Source: Leptospirales bacterium
GTDB lineage: Bacteria; Spirochaetota; Leptospiria; Leptospirales; Leptospiraceae
NCBI GenBank assembly: GCA_013297885.1
Contig: JAAFIR010000002.1
Coordinates: 185,148-249,147, forward strand
Direction of reading: 5' to 3'
Length of the DNA: 64,000 nucleotides
Below the pieces are notes generated by a model. It was given only the letters and a program-made list of their open reading frames with translations, made no database searches and was not told the DNA's origin. Positions 26,769 through 36,400 of the stretch are shown here, in pieces (the first letter of the stretch is position 1; each line of letters opens with the position of its first letter). A program made the position numbers and the translations under genes.

Positions 26769-27850
26769 AATCAAAATTACATTTATTTATAATTTTAATC
26801 TTTTTTGTGTATTGTCATATCGATAAAAAACTAGACCTACCAGAATCTAGTAAAACAGTGCAATGTTTGACTAAAGAATATGGTGTTGAAAATTTATGTG
26901 ATGATGAAAAACGATATTTAGATTGGGCTAAATCACAAAAACAATATACAAAATTAAATCAATTAAACAGAGAAACACTTCATAATATTACCCAAGAAAC
27001 TTTGGACGTAGATAAAGCTGCAGCATTATTTTATTACAGAGCAATTGAAGAACCACAGAATAAAAAATTTCTTTCTTATTTGGATAAAAAACAATATGAA
27101 ATAGTAAAAAAAGTTCCAGACTTTTCCAAAAAAAATATTTTATTTGTGATGATACCTGGAATGTTTTATAAAGATAATCCGCAAGTTGGTGCTGATGGAA
27201 AATCTTTTAGAGTTCTTGCAAATAAACTTGGAATGAAAGATGTTTTGATTCCAATTGATCAAACTGGAACTGTTCAAAATAACGCAAAAATAATTTGTGA
27301 TTTTATAGAAAAAGAAAATGAATCTAATGGAATGATTATAGCATCTGTTAGCAAAGGCTCAAGTGAATTTAAACTTGCTATCAAAGAATGTGGAGATAAA
27401 GAATTTTTTAAAAAAGTAAAAGGTTGGTACAATGTTGGTGGTGTAAACAAGGGCACTGAAGTTATCAACGAAGTTCAGGGTAATTGGAGATATAGAACTG
27501 AATCCAAACTTTATTTCTGGTGGAAGGGTTATAAATATGACGGATTTTTATCTATGCGATACATAAAAAATGGACCACTTGATTTTGATTTAGAAATACC
27601 AAAACATATCATGACTATAAATGTAATAGCAGTCCCTCAATTTCGTTTTGTAACTGAAAGGGCTAGACCTTTTTATGAACATTTGATTCGTTTTGGTCCA
27701 AATGATGGAATGACTTTACTTGGGGATTCCTATATGGAAGGTGCAATTACTTTTCCATCTTGGAGAAATGATCATTATTTCCAATGGGCAATTTACCAAG
27801 AAAGAGTTCAAGCTATCATGGTTTATATGATAGAAAATCAATTCAAATAA
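26765..27850 (+). CDS. lipoprotein with alpha/beta-hydrolase features
   Basis: The signal ends FFVYC (Cys17), a lipobox-like sequence. The central region has NILFVMIPGMFYKDNPQ, which fits the first strand and oxyanion loop of alpha/beta hydrolases, and MIIASVSKGSSEFKLA, where Ser in SVSKG could be the nucleophile in place of GxSxG. A late NDGMTLLGDSYM and NDHYFQW could carry the Asp and His. It is probably a periplasmic lipase or esterase-like protein, tentatively. ATGA overlap with DUF4105 upstream and TAATG overlap with the FAD enzyme downstream make it part of one operon. Confidence 0.65.
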   Translation: MKSKLHLFIILIFFVYCHIDKKLDLPESSKTVQCLTKEYGVENLCDDEKRYLDWAKSQKQYTKLNQLNRETLHNITQETLDVDKAAALFYYRAIEEPQNKKFLSYLDKKQYEIVKKVPDFSKKNILFVMIPGMFYKDNPQVGADGKSFRVLANKLGMKDVLIPIDQTGTVQNNAKIICDFIEKENESNGMIIASVSKGSSEFKLAIKECGDKEFFKKVKGWYNVGGVNKGTEVINEVQGNWRYRTESKLYFWWKGYKYDGFLSMRYIKNGPLDFDLEIPKHIMTINVIAVPQFRFVTERARPFYEHLIRFGPNDGMTLLGDSYMEGAITFPSWRNDHYFQWAIYQERVQAIMVYMIENQFK

Positions 27851-29667
27851 TGCCAATATCAAGAAAAGATTTTTTACTAAATAGTTTAAAATTTGGGTTT
27901 GGTGGACTAGGAATAAGTTTTGGATCTGGACTGCTATACTCTTATTTTGCTAATGTAAATTATAAAAAAGATTTTCCATACTTACCAGAAAACAAAGTAA
28001 ATTTAAAACAAAACGGAAAATCAGTTTTGATTTTGGGTGCAGGACTTGCTGGACTACAAGCTGGTTGTGAATTAGTTGATCGAGGTTTTAAAGTTACAAT
28101 CTTAGAAAAAACTTCTTATGCTGGTGGAAAATTAAAAGCTTGGAAAGATGTTCAATTTGCAAAAAGAATTTTTAAAGATAAACCTTACACACGTGAACAT
28201 GGACTTCACGGAGTTTGGGGATTTTATAAAAATCTAAGAGAATTTTTAGGTCGTCATAATATTTCATTAAATAAATTAAATGATGAAGATAGTTTTTACT
28301 ATTTTGTTTCAAAAGATGGAATTCAAAATAAAATTGAAACACCAACTTGGGCAGTTCCATTTGATAGATTTCAAATGAAAAATAGAGGGCTTTATATTCC
28401 TTCTGTTGAAAATATCAATGAGCCAACTTCTGGACAATTAAAAACTTTTTTGGCTTCTTTAAAACTTTGGGGTTTTGATTATTCTTCACAAAAAGAAAGA
28501 AGCTATTTAGATAAAATTACATTTTATGACTGGGCAAAAAAGCAAGGTATAAGTGAACAATACATCAAACATTATTTTGATGGGCTTTCAGAAATGGGTT
28601 TTTTTATGAAAACAAATGAATGCTCAGCACTTGCAATTGCTAATTTTATAAAACTCGGAAGTTTGCCAACAGATTCAAGAGTAGATTATTATAAATGGCC
28701 ACCAGATGAAACATTTATAACTCCAATGGTAAATTATATTCGCTCAAAAGGTGGAGTGATTGAGTTTAATTCTGAAGTATCAGAATTAGAAATAAAAAAT
28801 ACCCGAATCACGTCAGTAAAAGTTAATTCACTTTTTCCAAAAAAGAAATTTAAAAAATGTAGAGTTTGTGGAAATATAATGGATGCATCACATAATGATG
28901 ATTGTCCATTTTGTGGAGCACATTCCAGTGAATTAGAAATACTCACGTTAGACGATAGTAAAATTAAATCTTATACAGCAGATCATATTATTACTGCAAT
29001 GGATTTGCCAGGTGCAAAAAAAATAATTAGCACAACTATTCCTTTTAAAGAAGAGTATTTTGAAAAAATTTTAAAACTTTCAACAGCAGTAATTTTTTGT
29101 GTAAATTTACTTTATGAAAATTCAGATGCTTGGGAAAAAAGATTTCCAAGTAAAGAATTTTGGAACGCACATGATTTTTTTCCAACTGGATTTAAAGTTT
29201 TGGGTTTTACTTCCAATTGGGCTTCAAAACAAATTCCTTTATTAAAAGAAAATAAAGCAGATTTAATTGAAGTTCAAGTTTCAGATTGGAAACAATTTTC
29301 TGGAATGTCGAATAAAGAAATTGCAAAAAAAGTCCATGAAGAATTAAAATTAGTGATTCCTGAACTCCCTGAATTTACAGAATTTTATATTAACAAATGG
29401 GACAATTATACTGGGCATAGACCAGGTGATGAAGGAAACAGACCAGAAATTCAATCTCCAATAGAGAATTTATATTTTATTGGTGACTGGGTTTATATTC
29501 CTCATCATGCAGTATTTATGGAAAAAACAAATGTCACAGCAAAAATGATAACCAATTTAATTTTAGATAAAGAAAAACTGCCTGATGGTAAAATTACAAT
29601 TTTAAAATCTGGAACACCAGATTGGCAAATTGATTTACTTAGCAAATTTACTTCTGTGGAGAGTTGA
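27850..29667 (+). CDS. FAD-dependent amine-oxidase-fold enzyme with an inserted zinc ribbon
   Basis: I start at the ATG sharing a base with the previous stop (27850). The upstream in-frame ATG at 27784 lies inside the neighbouring gene. The N-terminus MPISRKDFLL plus a hydrophobic run looks like a Tat signal with RK in place of RR. An FAD-binding fold follows (VLILGAGLAGLQAG, residues 59-72; TILEKTSYAGGKLKAW). A four-cysteine module C337-x2-C340-x11-C352-x2-C355 sits in the middle, unusual for phytoene-desaturase/amine-oxidase proteins. The C-terminal FAD motif is FIGDWVYIPHHAVFMEKTN. The 605-residue enzyme probably acts on an isoprenoid or steroid-like lipid with the next gene's product. Confidence 0.8.
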   Translation: MPISRKDFLLNSLKFGFGGLGISFGSGLLYSYFANVNYKKDFPYLPENKVNLKQNGKSVLILGAGLAGLQAGCELVDRGFKVTILEKTSYAGGKLKAWKDVQFAKRIFKDKPYTREHGLHGVWGFYKNLREFLGRHNISLNKLNDEDSFYYFVSKDGIQNKIETPTWAVPFDRFQMKNRGLYIPSVENINEPTSGQLKTFLASLKLWGFDYSSQKERSYLDKITFYDWAKKQGISEQYIKHYFDGLSEMGFFMKTNECSALAIANFIKLGSLPTDSRVDYYKWPPDETFITPMVNYIRSKGGVIEFNSEVSELEIKNTRITSVKVNSLFPKKKFKKCRVCGNIMDASHNDDCPFCGAHSSELEILTLDDSKIKSYTADHIITAMDLPGAKKIISTTIPFKEEYFEKILKLSTAVIFCVNLLYENSDAWEKRFPSKEFWNAHDFFPTGFKVLGFTSNWASKQIPLLKENKADLIEVQVSDWKQFSGMSNKEIAKKVHEELKLVIPELPEFTEFYINKWDNYTGHRPGDEGNRPEIQSPIENLYFIGDWVYIPHHAVFMEKTNVTAKMITNLILDKEKLPDGKITILKSGTPDWQIDLLSKFTSVES

Positions 29668-30428
29668 TGTTATTTATTCCTGAACTAACTGATTTTACAA
29701 TCATCATGTATTTATTTTATATAATCTTTGGATTAGTTTTATTTAATTCAGAATCAAAAGGGAAATACAATTTACCCTATAGTAAATTCGCAACGTCAAA
29801 AGGAATCTCACCAAAAATTGGAATGTTTATTATTTATTTTCTTCCTATACTTGCCTATTTAAGTTATATAAATTTTTCAAAAGACTTTAGTTTTTATCAA
29901 ATATTTATATTGATTTTTTTTATAATTCATTTTGGAAAAAGATGTTTAGAAGTTTTATTACTTCATAAATTTTCAGGCAAAATTGGAATCATCGGAGTTG
30001 TATTTATCACATTTGCATACACAAATATTGCAGTCATATTTGGAAGTTTTACTAATTCACAAACAGGTTTTGATTTTTCAAAAAATGTTTCTAGTATTCA
30101 AATTTCAATTGGACTTTTGCTTTTATTAATTGGACAAATTGGAAATTTTTATCATCATTTAATATTACTTAACCTAAGAAAAGCATCAAATGAATACTTT
30201 ATTCCTGAAAAAGGACTTTTTAAAATTCTTGTCTGTCCACATTATTTTTTTGAATTGATTTCTTGGTTAGGGTTAGCTATTGGTTCAGGATTTATAGATG
30301 CATTTTTTGTCTTATTTATCATGACTTGTTATTTAATGGGCAGAAGTAATATCACCAAAGAATGGTACATAAATAAATTTCCAGACTTTCCAAAAACTAG
30401 AAATAGAATTTTTCCTTTCTTATTTTAG
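29667..30428 (+). CDS. steroid 5-alpha-reductase-family membrane protein
   Basis: A 253-residue polytopic protein whose C-terminus matches the steroid 5-alpha-reductase/polyprenol-reductase domain: GLFKILVCPHYFFELISWLG, GSGFIDAFFVLF, MGRSNITKEWYINKF and PDFPKTRNRIFPFLF. Enzymes of this fold use NADPH to reduce a C=C bond next to a carbonyl in steroids, enoyl-CoA or polyprenal. I use the ATG at 29667, which overlaps the FAD gene's TGA (TGATG); a TTG one codon earlier is the alternative. Together with the FAD enzyme it suggests paired desaturation and reduction of a membrane isoprenoid. Confidence 0.78.
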   Translation: MLFIPELTDFTIIMYLFYIIFGLVLFNSESKGKYNLPYSKFATSKGISPKIGMFIIYFLPILAYLSYINFSKDFSFYQIFILIFFIIHFGKRCLEVLLLHKFSGKIGIIGVVFITFAYTNIAVIFGSFTNSQTGFDFSKNVSSIQISIGLLLLLIGQIGNFYHHLILLNLRKASNEYFIPEKGLFKILVCPHYFFELISWLGLAIGSGFIDAFFVLFIMTCYLMGRSNITKEWYINKFPDFPKTRNRIFPFLF

Positions 30429-30707
30429 AATTCAAATTAAGTTTAATAATTAGCTCAATTTCATTTTAGAAGAATTTTTCTTAAATTGAAGCTACTTACT
30501 TTTAGAAAATACCTCAGATTATAATAAAAGTTTCAATTTTTTTTTTACTTCTAAACTACAAAAAAAATTCTACTTGATGAAATAGAATGATTTTAGAACT
30601 GTCAAATAAGTGTTAGGTTTATATAATTTGGGAATTGCAAAATAAATTCTTTTCGCAAAATCCAATCTTATGAATGAATAATTTTTAAAAAATTTAGGGA
30701 GTCTTTT

Positions 30708-32141
30708 GTGGTTAAAATCAAAATTGATGGCATTGAGCACCAAGTTGACGAAAAGAAAAATTTAATTGATGCAGTAAAAGAAGTAAACGTAAATATCCCC
30801 TATTTTTGTTATCATCCATCTCTAAGCATTGTGGGAATGTGTCGTATGTGCCTCATTGAAATTGAAGGTGTTCCAAAAGTTCAAGCTGCTTGCAACACTC
30901 CCATCAAAGAAGGACTTTCCATCATCACAAAAAGCAAACGTGTCATCGAAGCTCGTGAAGGCACAATGGAATTTTTACTTGCAAACCATCCACTAGATTG
31001 TCCAGTTTGTGACAAAGCTGGTGAATGTGATTTACAAGATAATGCATTTTCAGCTGGAAAAGGTGTGAGCCGTTTTGAATTCCAAAAAAGAAATATTCCT
31101 CAAGAAGAAATTGGCGATAATTTAATGATCAACCACAATCGTTGTATTGTTTGTTTTCGTTGTGTGAGATTTGAAGAAGAACTAGTTGGTGAAGCAAATC
31201 TTGGTTTATTCCAACGTGGTTATCATTCTATCATTGGACTTGCAAACGAAAAAACTATTAAGCACAACTACCAAGGTGCTTTGTCAGACATCTGTCCCAC
31301 TGGTGCATTACTCAATCACAAAACATTATTTAAGTCTAGAGTCTGGTGGTACAAAACTGCTGATTCGATTTGTCATGGTTGCTCAACTGGTTGCAACACC
31401 CAAACAAATGTTCGAGACAATAAAATGTTTAGATATATGACCAGAGAAAATCCTGAACAAAAAATGTATTTCTTATGTGACAAAGGACGTTTTGATGTAA
31501 ATTGGTTAAACGAAAATCGTCTGTTTGCCTATTACGAAAAAGGTCTTCCATCAGAAAGTAGCAAAGTTGTTCCACAAATTTTAGAAAAAATTAAATCTGC
31601 AAAAAAAATTGCAGTGATTGGTGGAGCATCAGAGTCAAATGAAAACCTTGGACTCATTATGGATGAAGGAAACAAACTTGGAAAACAAATCCAATATGAA
31701 GCAAGAGTTCTTCCTCCACAATACGAACCAACTAAACAAGTTGATTTTTTACTCACAGCAGATGAACACCCAAACACTAAAGGTGCAACTGATGTAGGAT
31801 TTGTTTTAAACGGAATTGATTCCATTGTAAAAGATTTTAATTCTGGTGAAATTGATTTGTTATTTATTTTAAAAGAAGACATTCCAAAAAATCTAAATGG
31901 CAAAGGTCTTATTGTTGTGCTTCACACAAATATCACAACTTCAGTAAAAGATGCAGATTTTGCAGTTCCAATCAAATCATTTGCAGAACAATCTGGAACA
32001 TTTACAAACAAAAATGGTGTAAAACAAAAATTTGAAATGGCAATGGTTCCACTTCAAGGTTTACCATCTTCGGGTGATTTTTTCAAAAGATTAAGCCTAG
32101 AAATTTCTCTCAAATTGGAGGCAGCAGTTGGCAACAATTAA
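30708..32141 (+). CDS. nuoG: NADH-quinone oxidoreductase subunit G, short form
   Basis: The N-terminus is a 2Fe-2S ferredoxin domain with the four-Cys pattern [17 protein letters not shown]. Next comes the His/Cys cluster motif [19 protein letters not shown], then [15 protein letters not shown] with CPTGAL (4Fe-4S), and [13 protein letters not shown] with FLCDKGR (N7-like). The remaining ~200 residues are a shortened molybdopterin-oxidoreductase-like domain; total length is 477 versus about 900 in E. coli. It channels electrons from NADH towards quinone in complex I. The start is a GTG behind a GGGAG site. nuoI overlaps its 3' end; other subunits are not in this window. Confidence 0.88.
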   Translation: MVKIKIDGIEHQVDEKKNLIDAVKEVNVNIPYFCYHPSLSIVGMCRMCLIEIEGVPKVQAACNTPIKEGLSIITKSKRVIEAREGTMEFLLANHPLDCPVCDKAGECDLQDNAFSAGKGVSRFEFQKRNIPQEEIGDNLMINHNRCIVCFRCVRFEEELVGEANLGLFQRGYHSIIGLANEKTIKHNYQGALSDICPTGALLNHKTLFKSRVWWYKTADSICHGCSTGCNTQTNVRDNKMFRYMTRENPEQKMYFLCDKGRFDVNWLNENRLFAYYEKGLPSESSKVVPQILEKIKSAKKIAVIGGASESNENLGLIMDEGNKLGKQIQYEARVLPPQYEPTKQVDFLLTADEHPNTKGATDVGFVLNGIDSIVKDFNSGEIDLLFILKEDIPKNLNGKGLIVVLHTNITTSVKDADFAVPIKSFAEQSGTFTNKNGVKQKFEMAMVPLQGLPSSGDFFKRLSLEISLKLEAAVGNN

Positions 32142-32655
32142 TGTAATCAATGTAGTAAAAAAACACCAGTTCAAATGGTATGAAAAATTCTATATGTATT
32201 CAGTCCTCAAAGGGCTTGGAATTACTTTTAGACATTTTGTAAAATCAGCTTTTCTAAAAGGTTACGTAACTGTAAATTTTCCTGATGTAAAAAGAAAATA
32301 TTCTTCTAGATTTAGAGGAATGCATTCTCTCAAAAGAGATGAGCAAGGTAGAGAAAGATGTACTGCATGTTTTTGTTGTATGTGGATTTGTCCTGCGGAT
32401 GCAATCACAATTGAAGCAGCTGAGGTTCCATCTGAAAGACAACATCTTCATCCTGAAGACAAATATTCAAAACGATTTGATATTGATTTATTGAGATGTA
32501 TTTTTTGTGGTCTATGTGAAGAAGCATGTCCAAAAGGTGCAATTTATCTAGACGGTGGTGGAGAAATGGCTGCTGACAACAGACAAGATTTAATTCTCAC
32601 CAAAGAAAGAATGACTGAAAAATACGGTGGACCAATCTTAGGACAACGTAATTAG
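32128..32655 (+). CDS. nuoI: NADH-quinone oxidoreductase subunit I
   Basis: The 175-residue protein has two 4Fe-4S motifs, [16 protein letters not shown] and [16 protein letters not shown], in the NuoI arrangement. An N-terminal amphipathic stretch should dock on the membrane arm, followed by [15 protein letters not shown], the family's RGxxxLxRxxxG motif. It carries clusters N6a/N6b that pass electrons to the quinone site. The start is a TTG at 32128, overlapping nuoG by 14 bases with a GGAGG site just upstream (32117-32121). Confidence 0.92.
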   Translation: MATINVINVVKKHQFKWYEKFYMYSVLKGLGITFRHFVKSAFLKGYVTVNFPDVKRKYSSRFRGMHSLKRDEQGRERCTACFCCMWICPADAITIEAAEVPSERQHLHPEDKYSKRFDIDLLRCIFCGLCEEACPKGAIYLDGGGEMAADNRQDLILTKERMTEKYGGPILGQRN

Positions 32656-32774
32656 AATTTGTTTCTCAAATCAATTAAGAATATAAAATTCAAAATGATG
32701 AATTTTCCCTTTTAAGAAATTTTTCTCATAAGGAATTTTTTTTTACTCTATTCAAATTATAAAAAGTTTTATTC

Positions 32775-32905
32775 GGGCGAATTTTATCTACCTAACCCTG
32801 TTAGCCTCAGAGGCTGACAGGGTTAGGTAGAAAAAAACACGCTTTCAGCTCTTGTAAAAAAATTTCACTTGAAATTTTTTTACACCGCTTCAATCGTTTT
32901 CGCAT
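32775..32905 (+). repeat. two-hairpin element A, copy 6
   Basis: Box 1 GGGCGAATTTT, then a very long first hairpin (arms CTACCTAACCCTGT and ACAGGGTTAGGTAG, extended by AGCCT/AGGCT), box 2 AAAAAACACGCTTTC, second hairpin (GTAAAAAAATTTCA / TGAAATTTTTTTAC), box 3 CGCTTCAATCGTTTTCGC. Outer GCGAA (32777) and TTCGC (32899) pair. It lies downstream of nuoI in a 768-base gap. Confidence 0.75.
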
Positions 32906-33135
32906 CGTATCGGGAAATTTTTTTTGATTTCTCAAGAACTTTTTGAAAAAGATTTTGATTTACGAAGGAATACATTCTAAAAAATAAATTCTTTTGTTTT
33001 GAATAAAAGAGTTAAGTTCAAAGAATATTAATAAGTAATTTTCAGAATTATCTTCTATATAAAATGTTTAAAATCATTTGTATTTTTATAGACTTATTTA
33101 AACTTTGTAAAATACTATTGGAGTATTAAATATAA

Positions 33136-33366
33136 GAAGAACTAAATTTCGTTGATAAAAAATTAGTACACAAAGTAAAAGATGAAAATGTTCATATTTA
33201 TAATATGAGAAGAGCTTTACCTCGTGAAATTGAAGTGGAAATTTTTGAAAAAGAATGTAATGAAAAATTAACCAAAGAAGAAAAAGATTTTCTTTTAAAA
33301 TATTATTTTCAAAGTTCTAATTGTGAAGGTAATCCTGTATATTTTCTAAGAAATATTCTAAAATGA
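33136..33366 (+). pseudogene. coding remnant, possibly of an AfsA-type hotdog protein
   Basis: An uninterrupted frame without a usable start runs for 76 codons and looks coding rather than random (LVHKVKDENVHIYNMRRALP, with Glu/Lys codon pairs). The segment LVHK..DENV..YNMRR resembles the N-terminal region of A-factor-biosynthesis (AfsA) hotdog-domain proteins, in which a VH[RK] motif is followed by a variable D/E-V pair. It is truncated at both ends and precedes the giant kinase gene by 57 bases. The family assignment is tentative. Confidence 0.35.
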
Positions 33367-33423
33367 AATAATGCAAAAAAAAATTTTATTTTAAATTTTC
33401 AATCTAGTTACTAAGGAAACATT

Positions 33424-36400
33424 ATGATAAACTTAACAGGTTATTCAATCAAGGAAGAAATTCATTCAGGAGATAAAACTTCTGTTTATCGGGCAGATAA
33501 ATCTGGCAAGCCAGTAATTTTAAAATTACTTAAAAATGAATATCCAGACCCAAAAGAATTATCTGCATTTAAACATGAATTTGATATTTTAGAAAAAATA
33601 AATTTCACTGGTGTTGTACAAGTAATTGGAACTGAAAAATACAAAAATTCTTTAGCAATTGTATTTGAAGATATCGAAGGAGATTCACTAGCAAACCTTC
33701 TAGATGAAATTAAAAAATTTTCATTGATTGATAAATTAAATATTTTTATCAAATCTATTACCGCACTTGGAGAAATTCACAAAATAAATTTAGTGCATAA
33801 AGACATCAAACCTCAAAATATTATCTTAAACAAAAAAACAGGTGAATTAAAATTAATTGATTTTGGTTCAGCTAGTTTTTTAACAAAACAAAATTCTGCA
33901 GTTGCGTTAAATAGCTCTTTAGAAGGAACACTTGCATATATCTCCCCAGAACAAACTGGTAGAATGAATCGCACAGTAGATTACAGAACAGATTTTTATT
34001 CTTTTGGAATTAGTTTTTACCAACTACTTACAGGAGAGCTTCCATTTTTATCTACAGATGCAATGGAGCTCATTCATTCTCATATTGCAAAAACTGCAAT
34101 TTCACCTAAGAAAAAAAATAATATTCCAAAAGCGATTTCAGATCTTGTAATGAAGCTGATGATGAAAAATCCAGAAGATAGATACCAAAGTATTACTGGA
34201 ATTTTATCAGACCTCGAAAAATGTAAAAAATATTTGATTGATGAAAATTTAGATTTTTTAAATTCAAATGATTTTGTTTTGGGCGAAAAAGATTTTTCTG
34301 GTAAATTCCAAATCCCAGAGAAATTATATGGAAGAGAAAAAGAAGTTTCTATCATTTTAGATTCATTTAAAAAAGTAGCAAATGGAAGTTTAGAACTACT
34401 CTTAATTTCAGGAAGATCAGGAATTGGAAAATCAGTTTTAATTAATGAAATTAATAAACCAATCACAGAATACAATGGATATTTTATATCTGGAAAGTAT
34501 GATAGTTTTAAAAGATCCATTCCATACAGAGCAATTACTCAAGCATTTCAAAGTTTAATTGGTCAAATTTTATCTGAGCCACAAGAATTAGTTTTACTTT
34601 GGAAAGAAAAAATTTTAAATTCAGTTGGTGTAAATGGAAAAATTATTATAGAATTTATTCCAGAACTTGAATCTTTAATTGGGGAACAACCTCCAGTTGC
34701 TGAGCTAGACCCATCAGAAGCACAAAATCGTTTTAATTTAGTTTTTTTAAATTTTATTAAAACAGTCTGCACAAAAGAAAATCCAATTGCAATTTTTTTG
34801 GATGATTTGCAATGGGCAGATAATGCAAGCATTCAACTTTTAGAAACGATTCTTTCAGATTCAGAATTAAAACATTTATTTATCATGTTATCTTTTAGAG
34901 ATAATGAAGTTTTACCAACTGATTCATTTGCAAATTTAATTGATAAATTAAAAAAACAAAATTTTTATTTTGATGAAATCAACTTAAATCCAATTTCAAT
35001 TCAAGATGTAAATCAACTAGTATCAGATACATTAAATACTAATTTAGAAAATTCAAAACCACTTGCAGAAGTGATTCAAACTAAAACCAAAGGAAATCCA
35101 TTTTTTGTAAATGAAGTATTTAAAGATTTATATGATAAAAATTTAATTTTTCATGAAAATGAAAAATGGTCTTGGGATATTTCAAAAATTAAAGAAGTTA
35201 AAATTTCTGAAAATGTAATTGATTTAATGGTCGCTAAAGTTAAAGAACTTCGTGAGACTAGTTTAAAAATTTTAAAATTAGCAGCCTGTATTGGAGATTG
35301 GTTTAAAAACGATATTTTTATTTTAATAGCTAATATTAAAAAAGAAGAATTAGACAAAGAACTTATTTTACTATCAAATGAAGGATTTTTATTAGTAAAT
35401 GAAAATATCACAAAATTTGTTCATGATAAAATTAGAGAAGCAACTTATACACTAATCACTGAAGAAGAAAAATCAATTAATCATTTTAAAATTGGTTCTA
35501 CTTATTTAAAAGTAGCAAAAGAAGAAGAAATTGAAGATTTAGTATTTACAATTGTAAACCAATTAAATCAAGGAATTATTCATGTTACTACTGAATCAGA
35601 AAAAGTAAAATTATTTGAATTAAATTTACTTGCTGCTAAAAAATCTTTAGCTTCAACTGCTTATGATGCTTCTGTTGGTTTTTATAATAAAGCTTCAGAA
35701 TTATTACCTGCAAATTCTTGGGAAATAGATTATAAAAAATCATATGAAGTTTATACTGGTAAAAGTAGAGCCGAGTTTTTATCCAAAGATTTTGAAACGG
35801 CTGAGAAAACTTTTGATTTTGTTTTAGCAAATTCAAAAACTCTACTAGAAAAATTAAATATATTTGAGCTTCGATTCGGAATGTATGTTAGTCAAAATAG
35901 AATTTTAGAAGTAATAAAATTAGGAAAATCAATTTTAAAGACTCAGGGAATGCACTTACCAGATAATCCTTCTGACATTTCTCCACTTCCAGAAATCATT
36001 AAAGCAAAAATTAAAATAGGTAAAAAGCCAATTTCAAGTTTAGAAGAATTAAATATCTGTTATGATGAAGAAATAATCGCAATAATGAGAATGTTAAATC
36101 TATTACTTGCCCCATCTTTTATTGCACAACCAAAACTGTTTCCTGTTATCGTTTTAAAAATGGTAAATTTATCTTTAAAAAAAGGGAATTCTTCACTTTC
36201 AGCTTTCGCTTATTCAACTTTTGGTATAATTCAAGGTTCAGCTCTAGGAGATTTTAAAACAGGGCTTGAATTAAGTAGCTTAGGATTAAGTTTGTTAAAG
36301 AAATTTAATTCACAAAACATTTATTGTAGAACTAATTTTTTAAGAGCGAATATGATTAATCATTGGATTTATCATGCTAAAGAAGGGCAAAGTTATTTTA

